From an uncultured Prevotella sp. (GTDB lineage Bacteria > Bacteroidota > Bacteroidia > Bacteroidales > Bacteroidaceae): DNA of 64,000 nt. Shown piece by piece: positions 19,385 to 28,226 of the stretch. The notes under the pieces were generated by a model, which was given only the letters and a program-made list of their open reading frames with translations, was not told where the DNA came from and searched no databases. Location: the NCBI GenBank assembly GCA_944319935.1, contig CALUFM010000001.1, forward strand, positions 477,146 through 541,145, read 5' to 3'. The position numbers were made by a program, and so were the translations under genes. Numbering within the stretch: position 1 is the first letter of the stretch; each line of letters opens with the position of its first letter.

Positions 19385-21970
19385 ATGAGAAAACTATTCT
19401 TCCTTTTATCCTTATTCATGTCGATGGCAGCCACTGCCGCCGACCAGTATTCAGTGGCCGGGCTGTTCCCCCTGCAGGGAAGCGGCCGCATAATCTACAA
19501 CTTCAACCAAGGGTGGCGTTTCCACCTGGGTGACGCTCAAGGTGCCGAGTCCACTTCGTTTGACGACAGCCGGTGGCAAGTGGTGTGCGCCCCGCACACA
19601 GCGCGGCTTGAGCCGGCGGCCGCGAGCGGCGGCCGCAACTACCAGGGTGTAGTCTGGTACCGCAAGCACTTCACCGTGCCCGCCGACATGCAGGGCAAGG
19701 ACGTGACCGTGCATTTCGAGGCCATAATGGGCAAACAAGACATTTTCGTTAACGGAAAGAAGGTGAAAAGCCACCTTGGAGGCTATCTCCCGATAACAAT
19801 CAACCTGACCCGGCTCGGTGTAAAAGCAGGAGACAAATGCCTGATAGCCGTAAAGGCCGACAACAGCGATGACAAGACATACCCTCCGGGCAAGAAACAG
19901 TCTGCCTTAGACTTCTGCTACCACGGTGGAATGTACCGCGACGTGTGGCTCATAGGCAAGTCACCCGTAGCCATAACTGACGCCATAGAAGCAAACAAGG
20001 TGGCTGGCGGAGGTGTATTCCTGCACTACGACAACATATCTGAAAAGAGTGCTGACGTGTTCGTCAACGTCGAAGTGGGCAACTCGTCACGCTCTTCAGC
20101 CCAAGCCACAGTGACCGCCGTGGTGAAAGACAATGACGGGCATGCTGTAGCCACAATGGAAAAGAAAGTGAGAATACCAGCGGGCAAGGCCGCCACCGCA
20201 CGCCTCAGCGCAAAACTGAGCCAACCCCGCCTTTGGTCGCCCGAGACCCCTTATCTATATAATGTGGAAATAACCATCAAGGAAAACGGCAAGAACGTTG
20301 ACGGAGGCATGGTGCGCATGGGCGTGCGCAAGGCCGAGTTCAAGGGCAAGGACGGCTTCTGGCTCAACGGCAAGCCCTACCACCAGCTCGTAGGCGGCAA
20401 CCGTCACCAAGACTTCGCCTACGTGGGCAACGCCATGCCCAACAGCCAGCAGTGGCGCGACGCCAAGCGGCTGAAAGACGCTGGCATGACCATCATACGT
20501 TGCGCCCACTACCCCATGGACCCTGCCTTCATGGACGCATGCGACGAACTGGGACTCTTCATCATCGTGCCCACGCCCGGATGGCAGTATTGGAACAAAG
20601 ACCCACGCTTCGGCGAGCTTGTGCATGAGAACACGCGGCAGATAATCCGCCGCGACCGCAACCACTGCTCGGTATTGATGTGGGAACCCATCCTCAACGA
20701 GACGCGCTATCCCGAAGACTTCGCCCTCAAAGCCCTCAAAATCACAAAGGACGAATTTCCCTACCCCGGACGCCCGGCGGCCGTGGCCGACGTGCAGTCA
20801 GCCGGAGTGAGGGACAACTACGACGTTGTGTACGACTGGGCCGACAACATCGGCAAGGGCAACTGGCCCGAGGACAAGTGCGTGTTCACGCGCGAGTGGG
20901 GCGAGATGGTTGACGACTGGTACGCCCACAACAACATCAACCGCGCCGCCCGCGCGTGGGGCGAAAGGCCGATGCTCATGGCCGCTCTCGCGCTCTGCGA
21001 CACATACGGCGAGATGTACCACGGCCAGAGGCAATTCATAGGCGGATGCCAGTGGCACCCCTTCGACCACCAGCGCGGCTACCACCCCGACCCGTATTAC
21101 GGCGGAATATACGATGCCTTCCGCCAGAAAAAATACGCCTTCGAGATGTTCCGCTCGCAAGCCCTCGAGGCTGAGCCGATGGTCTTCATTGCCCATGAGA
21201 TGACCCAGTTCTCGGATAACGACGTCACCGTGTTCTCCAACTGCGACAGCGTGCGCCTGACCGCCTTCGAGGGCGACAAGGTGATGACCCTGCCCGTAAA
21301 GCACGCCACTGACGACAAGCCGTCATCGCCCGTGGTGTTCAAGGACTTCTGGGACTTCTGGCATGCCCGCGACTACAGCTACAAGCAGCGCAACTGGCAG
21401 CGCGTGAGCCTCCTTGCCGAGGGCATCAAGAACGGCAAGGTGGTGGTTACGGAGAAGAAGATGCCCTCGCGCCGCTCAACCAAGCTGCGCCTCTATGCCG
21501 ACGAGATGGGCAAAAAACTGACCGCCGACGGCAGCGACTTCATCGTCATCGTGGCCGAAGTGACTGACGACAACGGCAACGTGAAGCGTCTCGCTACTGA
21601 CGACATCCGCTTCACCGTCAGCGGCGAAGGCCGCATCATAGGCGACGGCGAAGGCATAATGGCCAACCCCCGCCACGTGGAATGGGGTAGCGCGCCCGTG
21701 CTAATACAAGCCACCAACCGCCCCGGCAAAATCACCGTCAAGGCTGAGTCGGCATACAACGGCACTTACGCCCCCACCCCAGCCACGCTTACCATAGAAA
21801 GCGTAGCCCCCGCCATGCCCTCATGCTTCGACGAGATGCCCGCTTACAAGATACAGCCGGCCGGCACAGCCAGCCGCGACACCAACCAGCCGACCATGAC
21901 CGAAGAGGAACGCCTGCGCACACTTGAAGAGGTTAACCGCCAGCAAGCTGAGTTCGGCGTGCAACAATGA
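19385..21970 (+). CDS. GH2 family beta-glycosidase
   Basis: An 861-aa exported protein (signal peptide ~1-19). The order is a sugar-binding jelly roll (residues ~40-195, GGMYRDVWLIG at its end), immunoglobulin-like domain, TIM barrel (FWLNGKPYHQLVGGNRHQDF onward) and C-terminal sandwich domains. Predicted catalytic residues are acid/base E439 in ILNET and nucleophile E504 in TREWGE. GH2 covers beta-galactosidase, beta-glucuronidase and beta-galacturonidase. RG-II chain A contains beta-GlcA and beta-GalA and chain B contains beta-Gal, so the linkage cut here is open. It ends the first enzyme cluster; a strong hairpin follows. Confidence 0.85.
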   Translation: MRKLFFLLSLFMSMAATAADQYSVAGLFPLQGSGRIIYNFNQGWRFHLGDAQGAESTSFDDSRWQVVCAPHTARLEPAAASGGRNYQGVVWYRKHFTVPADMQGKDVTVHFEAIMGKQDIFVNGKKVKSHLGGYLPITINLTRLGVKAGDKCLIAVKADNSDDKTYPPGKKQSALDFCYHGGMYRDVWLIGKSPVAITDAIEANKVAGGGVFLHYDNISEKSADVFVNVEVGNSSRSSAQATVTAVVKDNDGHAVATMEKKVRIPAGKAATARLSAKLSQPRLWSPETPYLYNVEITIKENGKNVDGGMVRMGVRKAEFKGKDGFWLNGKPYHQLVGGNRHQDFAYVGNAMPNSQQWRDAKRLKDAGMTIIRCAHYPMDPAFMDACDELGLFIIVPTPGWQYWNKDPRFGELVHENTRQIIRRDRNHCSVLMWEPILNETRYPEDFALKALKITKDEFPYPGRPAAVADVQSAGVRDNYDVVYDWADNIGKGNWPEDKCVFTREWGEMVDDWYAHNNINRAARAWGERPMLMAALALCDTYGEMYHGQRQFIGGCQWHPFDHQRGYHPDPYYGGIYDAFRQKKYAFEMFRSQALEAEPMVFIAHEMTQFSDNDVTVFSNCDSVRLTAFEGDKVMTLPVKHATDDKPSSPVVFKDFWDFWHARDYSYKQRNWQRVSLLAEGIKNGKVVVTEKKMPSRRSTKLRLYADEMGKKLTADGSDFIVIVAEVTDDNGNVKRLATDDIRFTVSGEGRIIGDGEGIMANPRHVEWGSAPVLIQATNRPGKITVKAESAYNGTYAPTPATLTIESVAPAMPSCFDEMPAYKIQPAGTASRDTNQPTMTEEERLRTLEEVNRQQAEFGVQQ

Positions 21971-22082
21971 TTGGCTGACAGCAAACAAGCAGACAAGCTG
22001 TCAGTGACGAGCAGACAAGCCGCGACAAGCTTTCCAGCAAACCGCAAACCATTGGCTGCCAACCACTTATACAATACAATGC

Positions 22083-22119
22083 AAAAGGCCGCATTTCACC
22101 GTGTGAAATGCGGCCTTTT
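22083..22119 (+). terminator. Perfect 17-bp hairpin terminator
   Basis: AAAAGGCCGCATTTCAC and GTGAAATGCGGCCTTTT pair perfectly around a three-base loop. The A-run/T-run flanks allow termination on both strands. Its AAAAGG...CCTTTT ends resemble the 22-bp repeat units. Confidence 0.8.
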
Positions 22120-22270
22120 ATCGTGCCGTTTGTCGTCGTTCACAGTGCGATATGCGGCAAACAAGAAAAGCAGGAAAGACCAACCACAGGAAACCCGGCA
22201 AAAAGCATGTTTTGCAAATTAATCAGCAAAGGCAACGATTTGTCGGAAAAAATCATTACCTTTGTCGTTG

Positions 22271-25200
22271 ATGGAAACACGCTTCTCAAAATCCGCGATA
22301 CTGCTGGTGCTGATGCTGCTGTCGGCCGCATGGCCCATGGCGGCCACGGCGCAGCACGACATGATAGTGGAACACTACACCAAGGAGGACGGCCTGCCAA
22401 GCGACGTCGTCTACAGTGCGGTGAAAGACCGCGACGGCTTCGTGTGGTTCGGCACATGGTACGGCCTGTGCATGTTCGACGGGACGAAGTTCACCCCCTA
22501 CACCACGCGCCCCAACCACCTGTCTGACGTGCCGCCGCAGAAGGTGAGGAACGTCGTGGAGGACAAGGACGGCTACCTCTGGATACGCAACACGGACAAC
22601 CACCTGTACATGTTCGACAAGGCTGCCGAGGCTTACCATTACATATACAACGAGCTGAAACGCCTGTCGCCCAACGTGCAGGTAATCAAGATTGAGCGCA
22701 TGGGCAACGGCCACGTGTTCATACTGACGCGCAACAAGGACATCTTCGAAGCTTACGCCGACAAGGAAGGGAAGCCGCAGGTGGAGAAAGTGTATGACGC
22801 GAAGCGCGACATCGACGCGCAGACCATGAAGCTGCGCCGCAACGTGTTCGGCGAAAACAGCAAGTACGCATACTGGCTCAGCACGAACCTAAACATGTGC
22901 GTGATAGAGAAGCCGTCAGGCAAGCCACTACTTTCAGGCATCCCGAAAAACACAGTGGCGACATCGTTCAAGCACAACGGGCAATACATCTGCGTAGGCA
23001 CTGACAACGGGACAATCTACACCGTCAACACGGGCGACGGCAAGACGCGGCGTTATTCGCCGGAAGGCTTGCGCACGCCTATTTCGACGGTAAACATCAT
23101 AGACGGAGAACTTTACTTCACCACCTCGTCAGGGCTTTACTGCTCGACAATGGGGGCGCAGCCCAGGCTGATTACAGGCGAGGCGCGCGGCATGTCAATC
23201 TCGTTTACCGACAAATACGGCAAGCTGTGGCTGTGTTCACGCGGCGTGATGGTGTGCCACGACCCGGCGTCTGGCCGTCAAATGTCGTTCACCTTGCCCG
23301 GCGACAGCCTTTTTGCGGAGATGAAGTTCAAGGACACCGGGGTAAACGGGCTGTTCATCTTGCAACGCAACGGGGAAGTGTGGCGTTTTGACCATCGGAC
23401 AAAGATGATGCAGAACATCAACCGCCTGAACGAATTCAAGAATGACCTGACCGAACCTCACTTCTTTGACATAGACATCGACCAGAACGGCATCATGTGG
23501 CTGTCATCGACAACCGACGGCATTTACAAGGTGTGTTTCCCGAAATTCAGCTTCAAGTTCCTATACAGCAACCTGTTTGAGCAACCCGCCGACAACGACA
23601 ACTCGGGCATACGCTCGATTTTCCAGGCGCGTGACGGCGACTTGTGGGTAGGCACACGCGGAGGCGTCCTTTACTGCATGGACATGAAGACGAACAAGGT
23701 AAAGCGGAAGTTTGACAAAACAGACATCGGCAACGTGTACCACATAATGCAAGACCGCAGCGGAAACTTCTGGTTCTCAACCAAGGGTTCAGGACTTGTA
23801 AAGGGCACGCCTGACGCCATGTCGCCGCAGGGGCTCAGGCTGACGAGATACGTCAACCGCCGCGGCGACCCAAACTCAATAAGCAGCAACCGCGTGTACT
23901 ACACTTATCAGGACAGCCGCGGGCGCATCTGGGTATGCACATTCTACGGCGGACTGAACCTGATTGAGCAGAAAGGCGGCAAGACCATCTTCAGAAACAA
24001 GCGCAACGGGCTGAAGTCATACCCGCAATACGAACTTTACACCGACGTGAGGGTGATAACCGAAGACAACAACGGGCGGCTGTGGGTAGGCACAACTGAC
24101 GGCCTCATGTCGTTTGACGGCAATTTCAGCAAACCTTCCGACATAAAGTTTGAGACATACCGCGGGGAAAACAACTCGGGAATGACCAGCAACGACATAT
24201 CCACCATATTCAAAGACAGCAAGGGACAAATATGGATGGGCATATTCGGCAACGGCCTGAACCGCATAGAATACTACGACAAGAAGAAACACAAGCCCGT
24301 GCTGAAATCGTACTCTGTCAACGAAAAGCAAAGCGGCAACGTCATAACATGGATTACCGAAGACAAGAACCACAGCCTGTGGATAGGCACGGAAAACGGT
24401 GTGGCCAGCCTGAAAGAAGGCTCTTCATTCATGAAGAACTACGACCGCTTTGCCGGACTGCCCGATGTTGTGATGGAAGACAACTCATCAATATGCCTCA
24501 GCGACGGCCGCATACTGATAGGCTGCAGGCAAGGCTTGCTGGCGTTCAATCCCGCAACGGTGATGAGCGAGAACGAAATGGTGTTCAAGACGTTCATCGT
24601 TGACTTCAAGGTGATGAACAAGGGGCTCGACGAGACCGACCCGCCGATATACCAAGGCTCTGTCAAATACGCCAAGAAGATAACCCTCAGGCATGACCAA
24701 GGCACGTTCACAATCGAGTTCTCGACACCATACTACGCCGACAACAGTCTCATTCCATACACATACATACTCGACGGGTATGAAGAGCAATGGCACAACA
24801 ACGGGAGCAACCGCATGGCTTCCTACTCAAACGTGCCTCCAGGGCACTACAAGTTCCGGGTTAAAGTGAACGACAACAGCTCGCCCGAAACCGTGCTTGA
24901 AGTCATCGTGCTGCCGCCTTGGTGGGCAACGTGGTGGGCGTACGCCATATACACCATCCTGGCCGCGCTCATATTATACGGCATAGCGCGCACCGTGATG
25001 TACGTAATCAGGATGCGCAACGAGGTGTACATCAACGACCGCCTGGCCGAACTGAAAATCCGCTTCTTCACAAACGTGAGCCACGAGCTGCGCACCCCGC
25101 TCTCGCTCATCAAGGGCCCGGTGGAAGAACTGAAGGCGAAAGAGAAACTCAGCCCCGAGGGCAACGAATACCTGGAACTGATAGAGCGCAACTCCAACAA

Positions 25201-26659
25201 AATGTTGAGGCTGGTAAACCAGATACTCGACTTCCGCAAAATCCAGAACGGCAAAATGAGGATGCACGTTTCATACGTTGACATCAACGGAATGATTGAG
25301 ATGCTCATGAGCGAATTCAAGGTCCTTGCCGACGAACGCGACATAGCCTTCATCTTCGAGAAGCCGAACGAGAGGGTGATGGCATGGTGTGACGCCGAGA
25401 AAATAGGCATCGTGCTTAACAACCTGATAAACAACGCCTTCAAATACACTGACGAGGGCGGCACCATATGCGTCGTGCTTGAATACGACCATGACCGGAA
25501 GACATGCACCATAAGGGTGGAAGACGACGGGGCCGGCATACCGCAGTCGCAACTGGAGCTTATCTTTGAACGCTTCTCACAGGCAGACAACAAGACTTCA
25601 GGAGACAACACGTATGCCGGCACGGGCATCGGACTGTCGCTGTCAAAGGAATACGTCAACATGCACAACGGTCGGATATGGGCCGAAAACATGAAAGACG
25701 GCAAGGGCGTGGTGTTCTCTGTTGAGTTCCCCACCGACAAAGAACACTTTGAAGGCAAAGACGTAGAGGTGTACTTTGACGACAAGACGGCCGAAAACAA
25801 CATGCCCGAAACCACCGCCGACAAGGCTGAGCATGAAACGAAAGACAACGTTGAGAGTGTTGACAGGGACGTGCCGACGGTAATAATCGTTGAAGACAAC
25901 ACCGACCTCTGCCGTATGCTGAAACTGCAATTGGGCGACCACTACAACGTGCTGACGGCACACGACGGCAAAGACGGCCTGAAAAAAATCTACCAATACC
26001 ACCCCGACATCATCGTGACCGACCTCATGATGCCCGTAATGAGCGGCATAGACCTGCTGCGCAGCGTGCGCCAGGACTTCAACATCAGCCACATTCCCGT
26101 GATAGTCCTCACGGCGAAGAACACGGAGGAAGACAAGATGGTGACCGTAAAGTCAGGCGCAAACGCTTACATAACCAAGCCGTTCAGCAGCAGCTACCTC
26201 ATAGCGCGCATCGGCCAACTGCTTGAGGAGCAGCGCATATTCCAGCGCAAGATGGTAGTGCAGACCGCCGTTGACAACTCCAACGAGATGAACAAAGACG
26301 AATACGAGCAACACTTGGTGAAGAAAGACATTGAATTCATGCGCAAGATACATGAAATCATAGAAAAGAACCTCAACGCCAACGACTTCAACATCGACAC
26401 CATAGCCGACACGCTCGGTCTCAGCCGCTCGTCGTTCTTCAAGAAGCTGAAAAGCCTTACGGGTTTCGCGCCCGTTGACCTCGTGCGCGAGGTGCGCCTG
26501 AACAAGGCCGCACGCCTGATAGAAACCACAGACAACAGCATCACGGAAATCGCCTACTCTGTGGGCTTCCGCGACGCCGGATACTTCAGCAAGTGCTTCC
26601 GGAAGAAATACGGGAAGACGCCCAAGGAGTATCGCAACGACCTGAGAGCTGATGCCTGA
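22271..26659 (+). CDS. Hybrid two-component system regulator (HTCS)
   Basis: A 1462-aa one-protein sensor and transcription factor. Signal sequence 1-27; two beta-propellers built from Reg_prop repeats (~30-760, e.g. DGFVWFGTWYGL, DGDLWVGTRGGV, NGRLWVGTTDGL); Y_Y_Y domain (~800-870); transmembrane segment (~882-908, WWATWWAYAIYTILAALILY); histidine kinase with phospho-acceptor H938 in NVSHELRTPL and an ATPase domain; receiver with D1251 in IVTDLMMPVMSG; C-terminal AraC-type helix-turn-helix (~1365-1460). HTCS proteins sense an oligosaccharide in the periplasm and activate their own locus. The ATG at 22271 is preferred over in-frame TTG codons at 22262 and 22268. It probably controls this RG-II locus. 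Confidence 0.95.
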   Translation: METRFSKSAILLVLMLLSAAWPMAATAQHDMIVEHYTKEDGLPSDVVYSAVKDRDGFVWFGTWYGLCMFDGTKFTPYTTRPNHLSDVPPQKVRNVVEDKDGYLWIRNTDNHLYMFDKAAEAYHYIYNELKRLSPNVQVIKIERMGNGHVFILTRNKDIFEAYADKEGKPQVEKVYDAKRDIDAQTMKLRRNVFGENSKYAYWLSTNLNMCVIEKPSGKPLLSGIPKNTVATSFKHNGQYICVGTDNGTIYTVNTGDGKTRRYSPEGLRTPISTVNIIDGELYFTTSSGLYCSTMGAQPRLITGEARGMSISFTDKYGKLWLCSRGVMVCHDPASGRQMSFTLPGDSLFAEMKFKDTGVNGLFILQRNGEVWRFDHRTKMMQNINRLNEFKNDLTEPHFFDIDIDQNGIMWLSSTTDGIYKVCFPKFSFKFLYSNLFEQPADNDNSGIRSIFQARDGDLWVGTRGGVLYCMDMKTNKVKRKFDKTDIGNVYHIMQDRSGNFWFSTKGSGLVKGTPDAMSPQGLRLTRYVNRRGDPNSISSNRVYYTYQDSRGRIWVCTFYGGLNLIEQKGGKTIFRNKRNGLKSYPQYELYTDVRVITEDNNGRLWVGTTDGLMSFDGNFSKPSDIKFETYRGENNSGMTSNDISTIFKDSKGQIWMGIFGNGLNRIEYYDKKKHKPVLKSYSVNEKQSGNVITWITEDKNHSLWIGTENGVASLKEGSSFMKNYDRFAGLPDVVMEDNSSICLSDGRILIGCRQGLLAFNPATVMSENEMVFKTFIVDFKVMNKGLDETDPPIYQGSVKYAKKITLRHDQGTFTIEFSTPYYADNSLIPYTYILDGYEEQWHNNGSNRMASYSNVPPGHYKFRVKVNDNSSPETVLEVIVLPPWWATWWAYAIYTILAALILYGIARTVMYVIRMRNEVYINDRLAELKIRFFTNVSHELRTPLSLIKGPVEELKAKEKLSPEGNEYLELIERNSNKMLRLVNQILDFRKIQNGKMRMHVSYVDINGMIEMLMSEFKVLADERDIAFIFEKPNERVMAWCDAEKIGIVLNNLINNAFKYTDEGGTICVVLEYDHDRKTCTIRVEDDGAGIPQSQLELIFERFSQADNKTSGDNTYAGTGIGLSLSKEYVNMHNGRIWAENMKDGKGVVFSVEFPTDKEHFEGKDVEVYFDDKTAENNMPETTADKAEHETKDNVESVDRDVPTVIIVEDNTDLCRMLKLQLGDHYNVLTAHDGKDGLKKIYQYHPDIIVTDLMMPVMSGIDLLRSVRQDFNISHIPVIVLTAKNTEEDKMVTVKSGANAYITKPFSSSYLIARIGQLLEEQRIFQRKMVVQTAVDNSNEMNKDEYEQHLVKKDIEFMRKIHEIIEKNLNANDFNIDTIADTLGLSRSSFFKKLKSLTGFAPVDLVREVRLNKAARLIETTDNSITEIAYSVGFRDAGYFSKCFRKKYGKTPKEYRNDLRADA

Positions 26660-26745
26660 CGGCCAATCATCGCGACGACCGTTACCTTCACCACGCAAAA
26701 CACCACATTTTACCATTCCAAAGGGCACATATCACTACCCGAAAC

Positions 26746-26772
26746 GCCGCCTTCCGCAATGCGGAAGGCGGC
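26746..26772 (+). terminator. Perfect 13-bp hairpin after the HTCS gene
   Basis: GCCGCCTTCCGCA and TGCGGAAGGCGGC pair perfectly around a single base. A short T-run (GTTTTT) comes only 14 bases later, so termination is likely but not canonical. Confidence 0.55.
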
Positions 26773-26853
26773 ATACATCATGGCGTTTTTCACGCAAAAC
26801 ATCTGTCATCCTTCATTTTAGCACATAACATCCTGTTATTCAGCACCTTGCGC

Positions 26854-26933
26854 GGTGAAAGATAAATGAATTATCTTTCACCCGACTTTCACCTGTGAAA
26901 CATCGGTGAAAGACGCCTTATGCATCTTTCACC
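26854..26933. repeat. Cluster of GGTGAAAG / CTTTCACC palindromes
   Basis: The octamer GGTGAAAG or its complement occurs five times in 80 bases (26854, 26875, 26886, 26905, 26926). The first pair forms a perfect 12-bp stem, GGTGAAAGATAA / TTATCTTTCACC, with a five-base loop. Confidence 0.7.
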
Positions 26934-27297
26934 CCATAACCCGCTGACAATCAGCGCATAACATCCGAAAATGACAGATGAAAGATAAAATCATGAAAAA
27001 ACAAGACTGTATAACAGCCTGTTCAGGATAAGTCTTATTTATTTGCGTCAGTTCGGTATGAGAAAATCACCCCTTTACGGTATTTACACCATATCCCCGT
27101 TTATTCAAATCCTCCAACTGACATCGTTTGCTAAAAAATGGCCTTATGTATTATGAAAAGCAGCAAATATGGAGAAAACGACATGCGGCTTATTGCAACA
27201 CGCAAAGAGTTTTTATCCACTAATTTGATGTCACAACATCACAATGCCATGTAATAAATTGACAGCCACAGCGTTACACGGTGACACTAAGAGAAGC

Positions 27298-27344
27298 ATC
27301 ACATTCACCATTGTCACCAGACATGTGACAGTGGTGAATGTGGT
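27298..27344. repeat. Inverted repeat with GTGACA motifs
   Basis: ATCACATTCACCATTGTCAC pairs with GTGACAGTGGTGAATGTGGT (about 18 of 20 bases, six-base loop). GTGACA/TGTCAC elements also occur nearby (27260-27415). Confidence 0.65.
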
Positions 27345-27452
27345 ATTTATGTTTATGTCACCCTGCAACCTGTTGGTAATCAGCATATTGGCTGCACTGT
27401 GACATTGTGACATTAAATGTCGGCGTGAAATCATCATTATAAGACTTATTTA

Positions 27453-27837
27453 GGTTCATCCGCAAACCCTTTGGATGGCAACAATGCGTAGCAGGGCGTC
27501 GAAGACGTCCAACGTTGCTTAACCGCATGTGGAGCGAAGCGGAACTTGCGGCATGTATGCGCAAATAATATCGTCCTCGAAGAGGGCGAACGGCATTTAC
27601 GGTTGTAAGGTTTAAGGTTATACGGTTATTGGGGTATACGGACATACCGCATAACCGTAAGAACCCGCCACCGCATAACCCAACACTCCAATCGCCCCCT
27701 TCGGGGACGATTGGAGTAGTTTCGACTTACCGCAGGTTACGTTGCTGCGCTCACTCCACCGGCGGTTAAGCGGAATTTGCCCCCTTCGGGGACAGGATAG
27801 ACTTTTATGTACCATACAAAAGGTTTGCGGATGAACT
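27453..27837. mobile_element. 385-bp MITE-like element with terminal inverted repeats and 8-bp target duplication
   Basis: The left end (27453-27478) and the complement of the right end (27812-27837) agree at 23 of 26 bases; the core is GTTCATCCGCAAACC. The element is flanked on both sides by a perfect direct repeat CTTATTTA (27445-27452 and 27838-27845). It encodes no transposase. Inside, two diverged arms lie head to head: each contains a block with ...GCTTAACCGC...GGAG...CTTGCGG, and the centre carries ACTCCAATCG...CGATTGGAGT. A truncated relative lies at 39038-39262. Short minus-strand reading frames within it have no protein-like character. This pattern is that of a non-autonomous transposable element mobilised by a transposase encoded elsewhere. 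Confidence 0.8.
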
Positions 27838-27879
27838 CTTATTTATTTGCAAATACCCCCCGACCACTGCAAATTTAAT

Positions 27880-28104
27880 GTAGGGGCGGACCCGTGTGTC
27901 CGCCCTCCATTTTACCGCTGCCGCTTTTGGCTGGGCAGACCCATGTGTCTGCCCAGCCAAGCAATTACAGCTCGCTCATAATACGAGCAGACAAACAGAC
28001 GAGCAAACAAGGACAAGGCGGATAATGTAGGGGCAGACCCATGTGTCTGCCCTCCATTTTGCCGCATCTCATCTGGCAGGGCGGACACGCAGGTCCGCCC
28101 TGCC
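27880..28104. repeat. Two dimeric GGGCGGAC...GTCCGCCC hairpin repeats
   Basis: Each dimer has a first hairpin beginning GTAGGGGC(G/A)GACCC (27880 and 28027) followed by CTCCATTTT(A/G)CCGC, then a second hairpin with a perfect 12-bp stem (27929-27958 GGCTGGGCAGAC/GTCTGCCCAGCC; 28075-28104 GGCAGGGCGGAC/GTCCGCCCTGCC). The two dimers are 147 bases apart. REP-like intergenic repeat. Confidence 0.8.
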
Positions 28105-28162
28105 AGCAGCGGTTTGCAGCCTGTTTACATGTTATATCGAACTGACGCAACGTCAATAAAAA

Positions 28163-28194
28163 AACCGGGATGCGCCTTACTGCGCACCCCGGTT
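28163..28194 (-). terminator. Rho-independent terminator of the minus-strand SusCD operon
   Basis: Read on the minus strand, AACCGGGGTGCGC pairs with GCGCATCCCGGTT and is followed by a T-run (A-run at 28158-28164 on plus). It lies 33 bases after the SusD stop. Confidence 0.88.
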
Positions 28195-28226
28195 GAGAAG
28201 ATTGTCTATTTTACAAAACCTGCTCA

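Larger units (their letters stand above)
26660..28226. other. 1.57-kb repeat-rich intergenic region between convergent genes
   Basis: No protein-coding gene is supported. It contains a hairpin (26746), a cluster of GGTGAAAG/CTTTCACC palindromes (26854), a 20-bp hairpin (27298), a 385-bp MITE-like element (27453), two dimeric GGGCGGAC hairpin repeats (27880) and the terminator of the minus-strand SusD gene (28163). The stretch 26945-27290 is AT-rich and I see nothing definite in it. Confidence 0.75.

Noticed and set aside
24847..25902. 351-codon minus-strand open frame opposite the HTCS kinase domain
   Set aside because: Serine-rich, low-complexity translation opposite a well-supported histidine kinase; a shadow frame.
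27358..27815. Minus-strand frames of 65-95 codons in the MITE region
   Set aside because: They overlap or lie inside a repeat element built of inverted arms and do not resemble a transposase or any protein.
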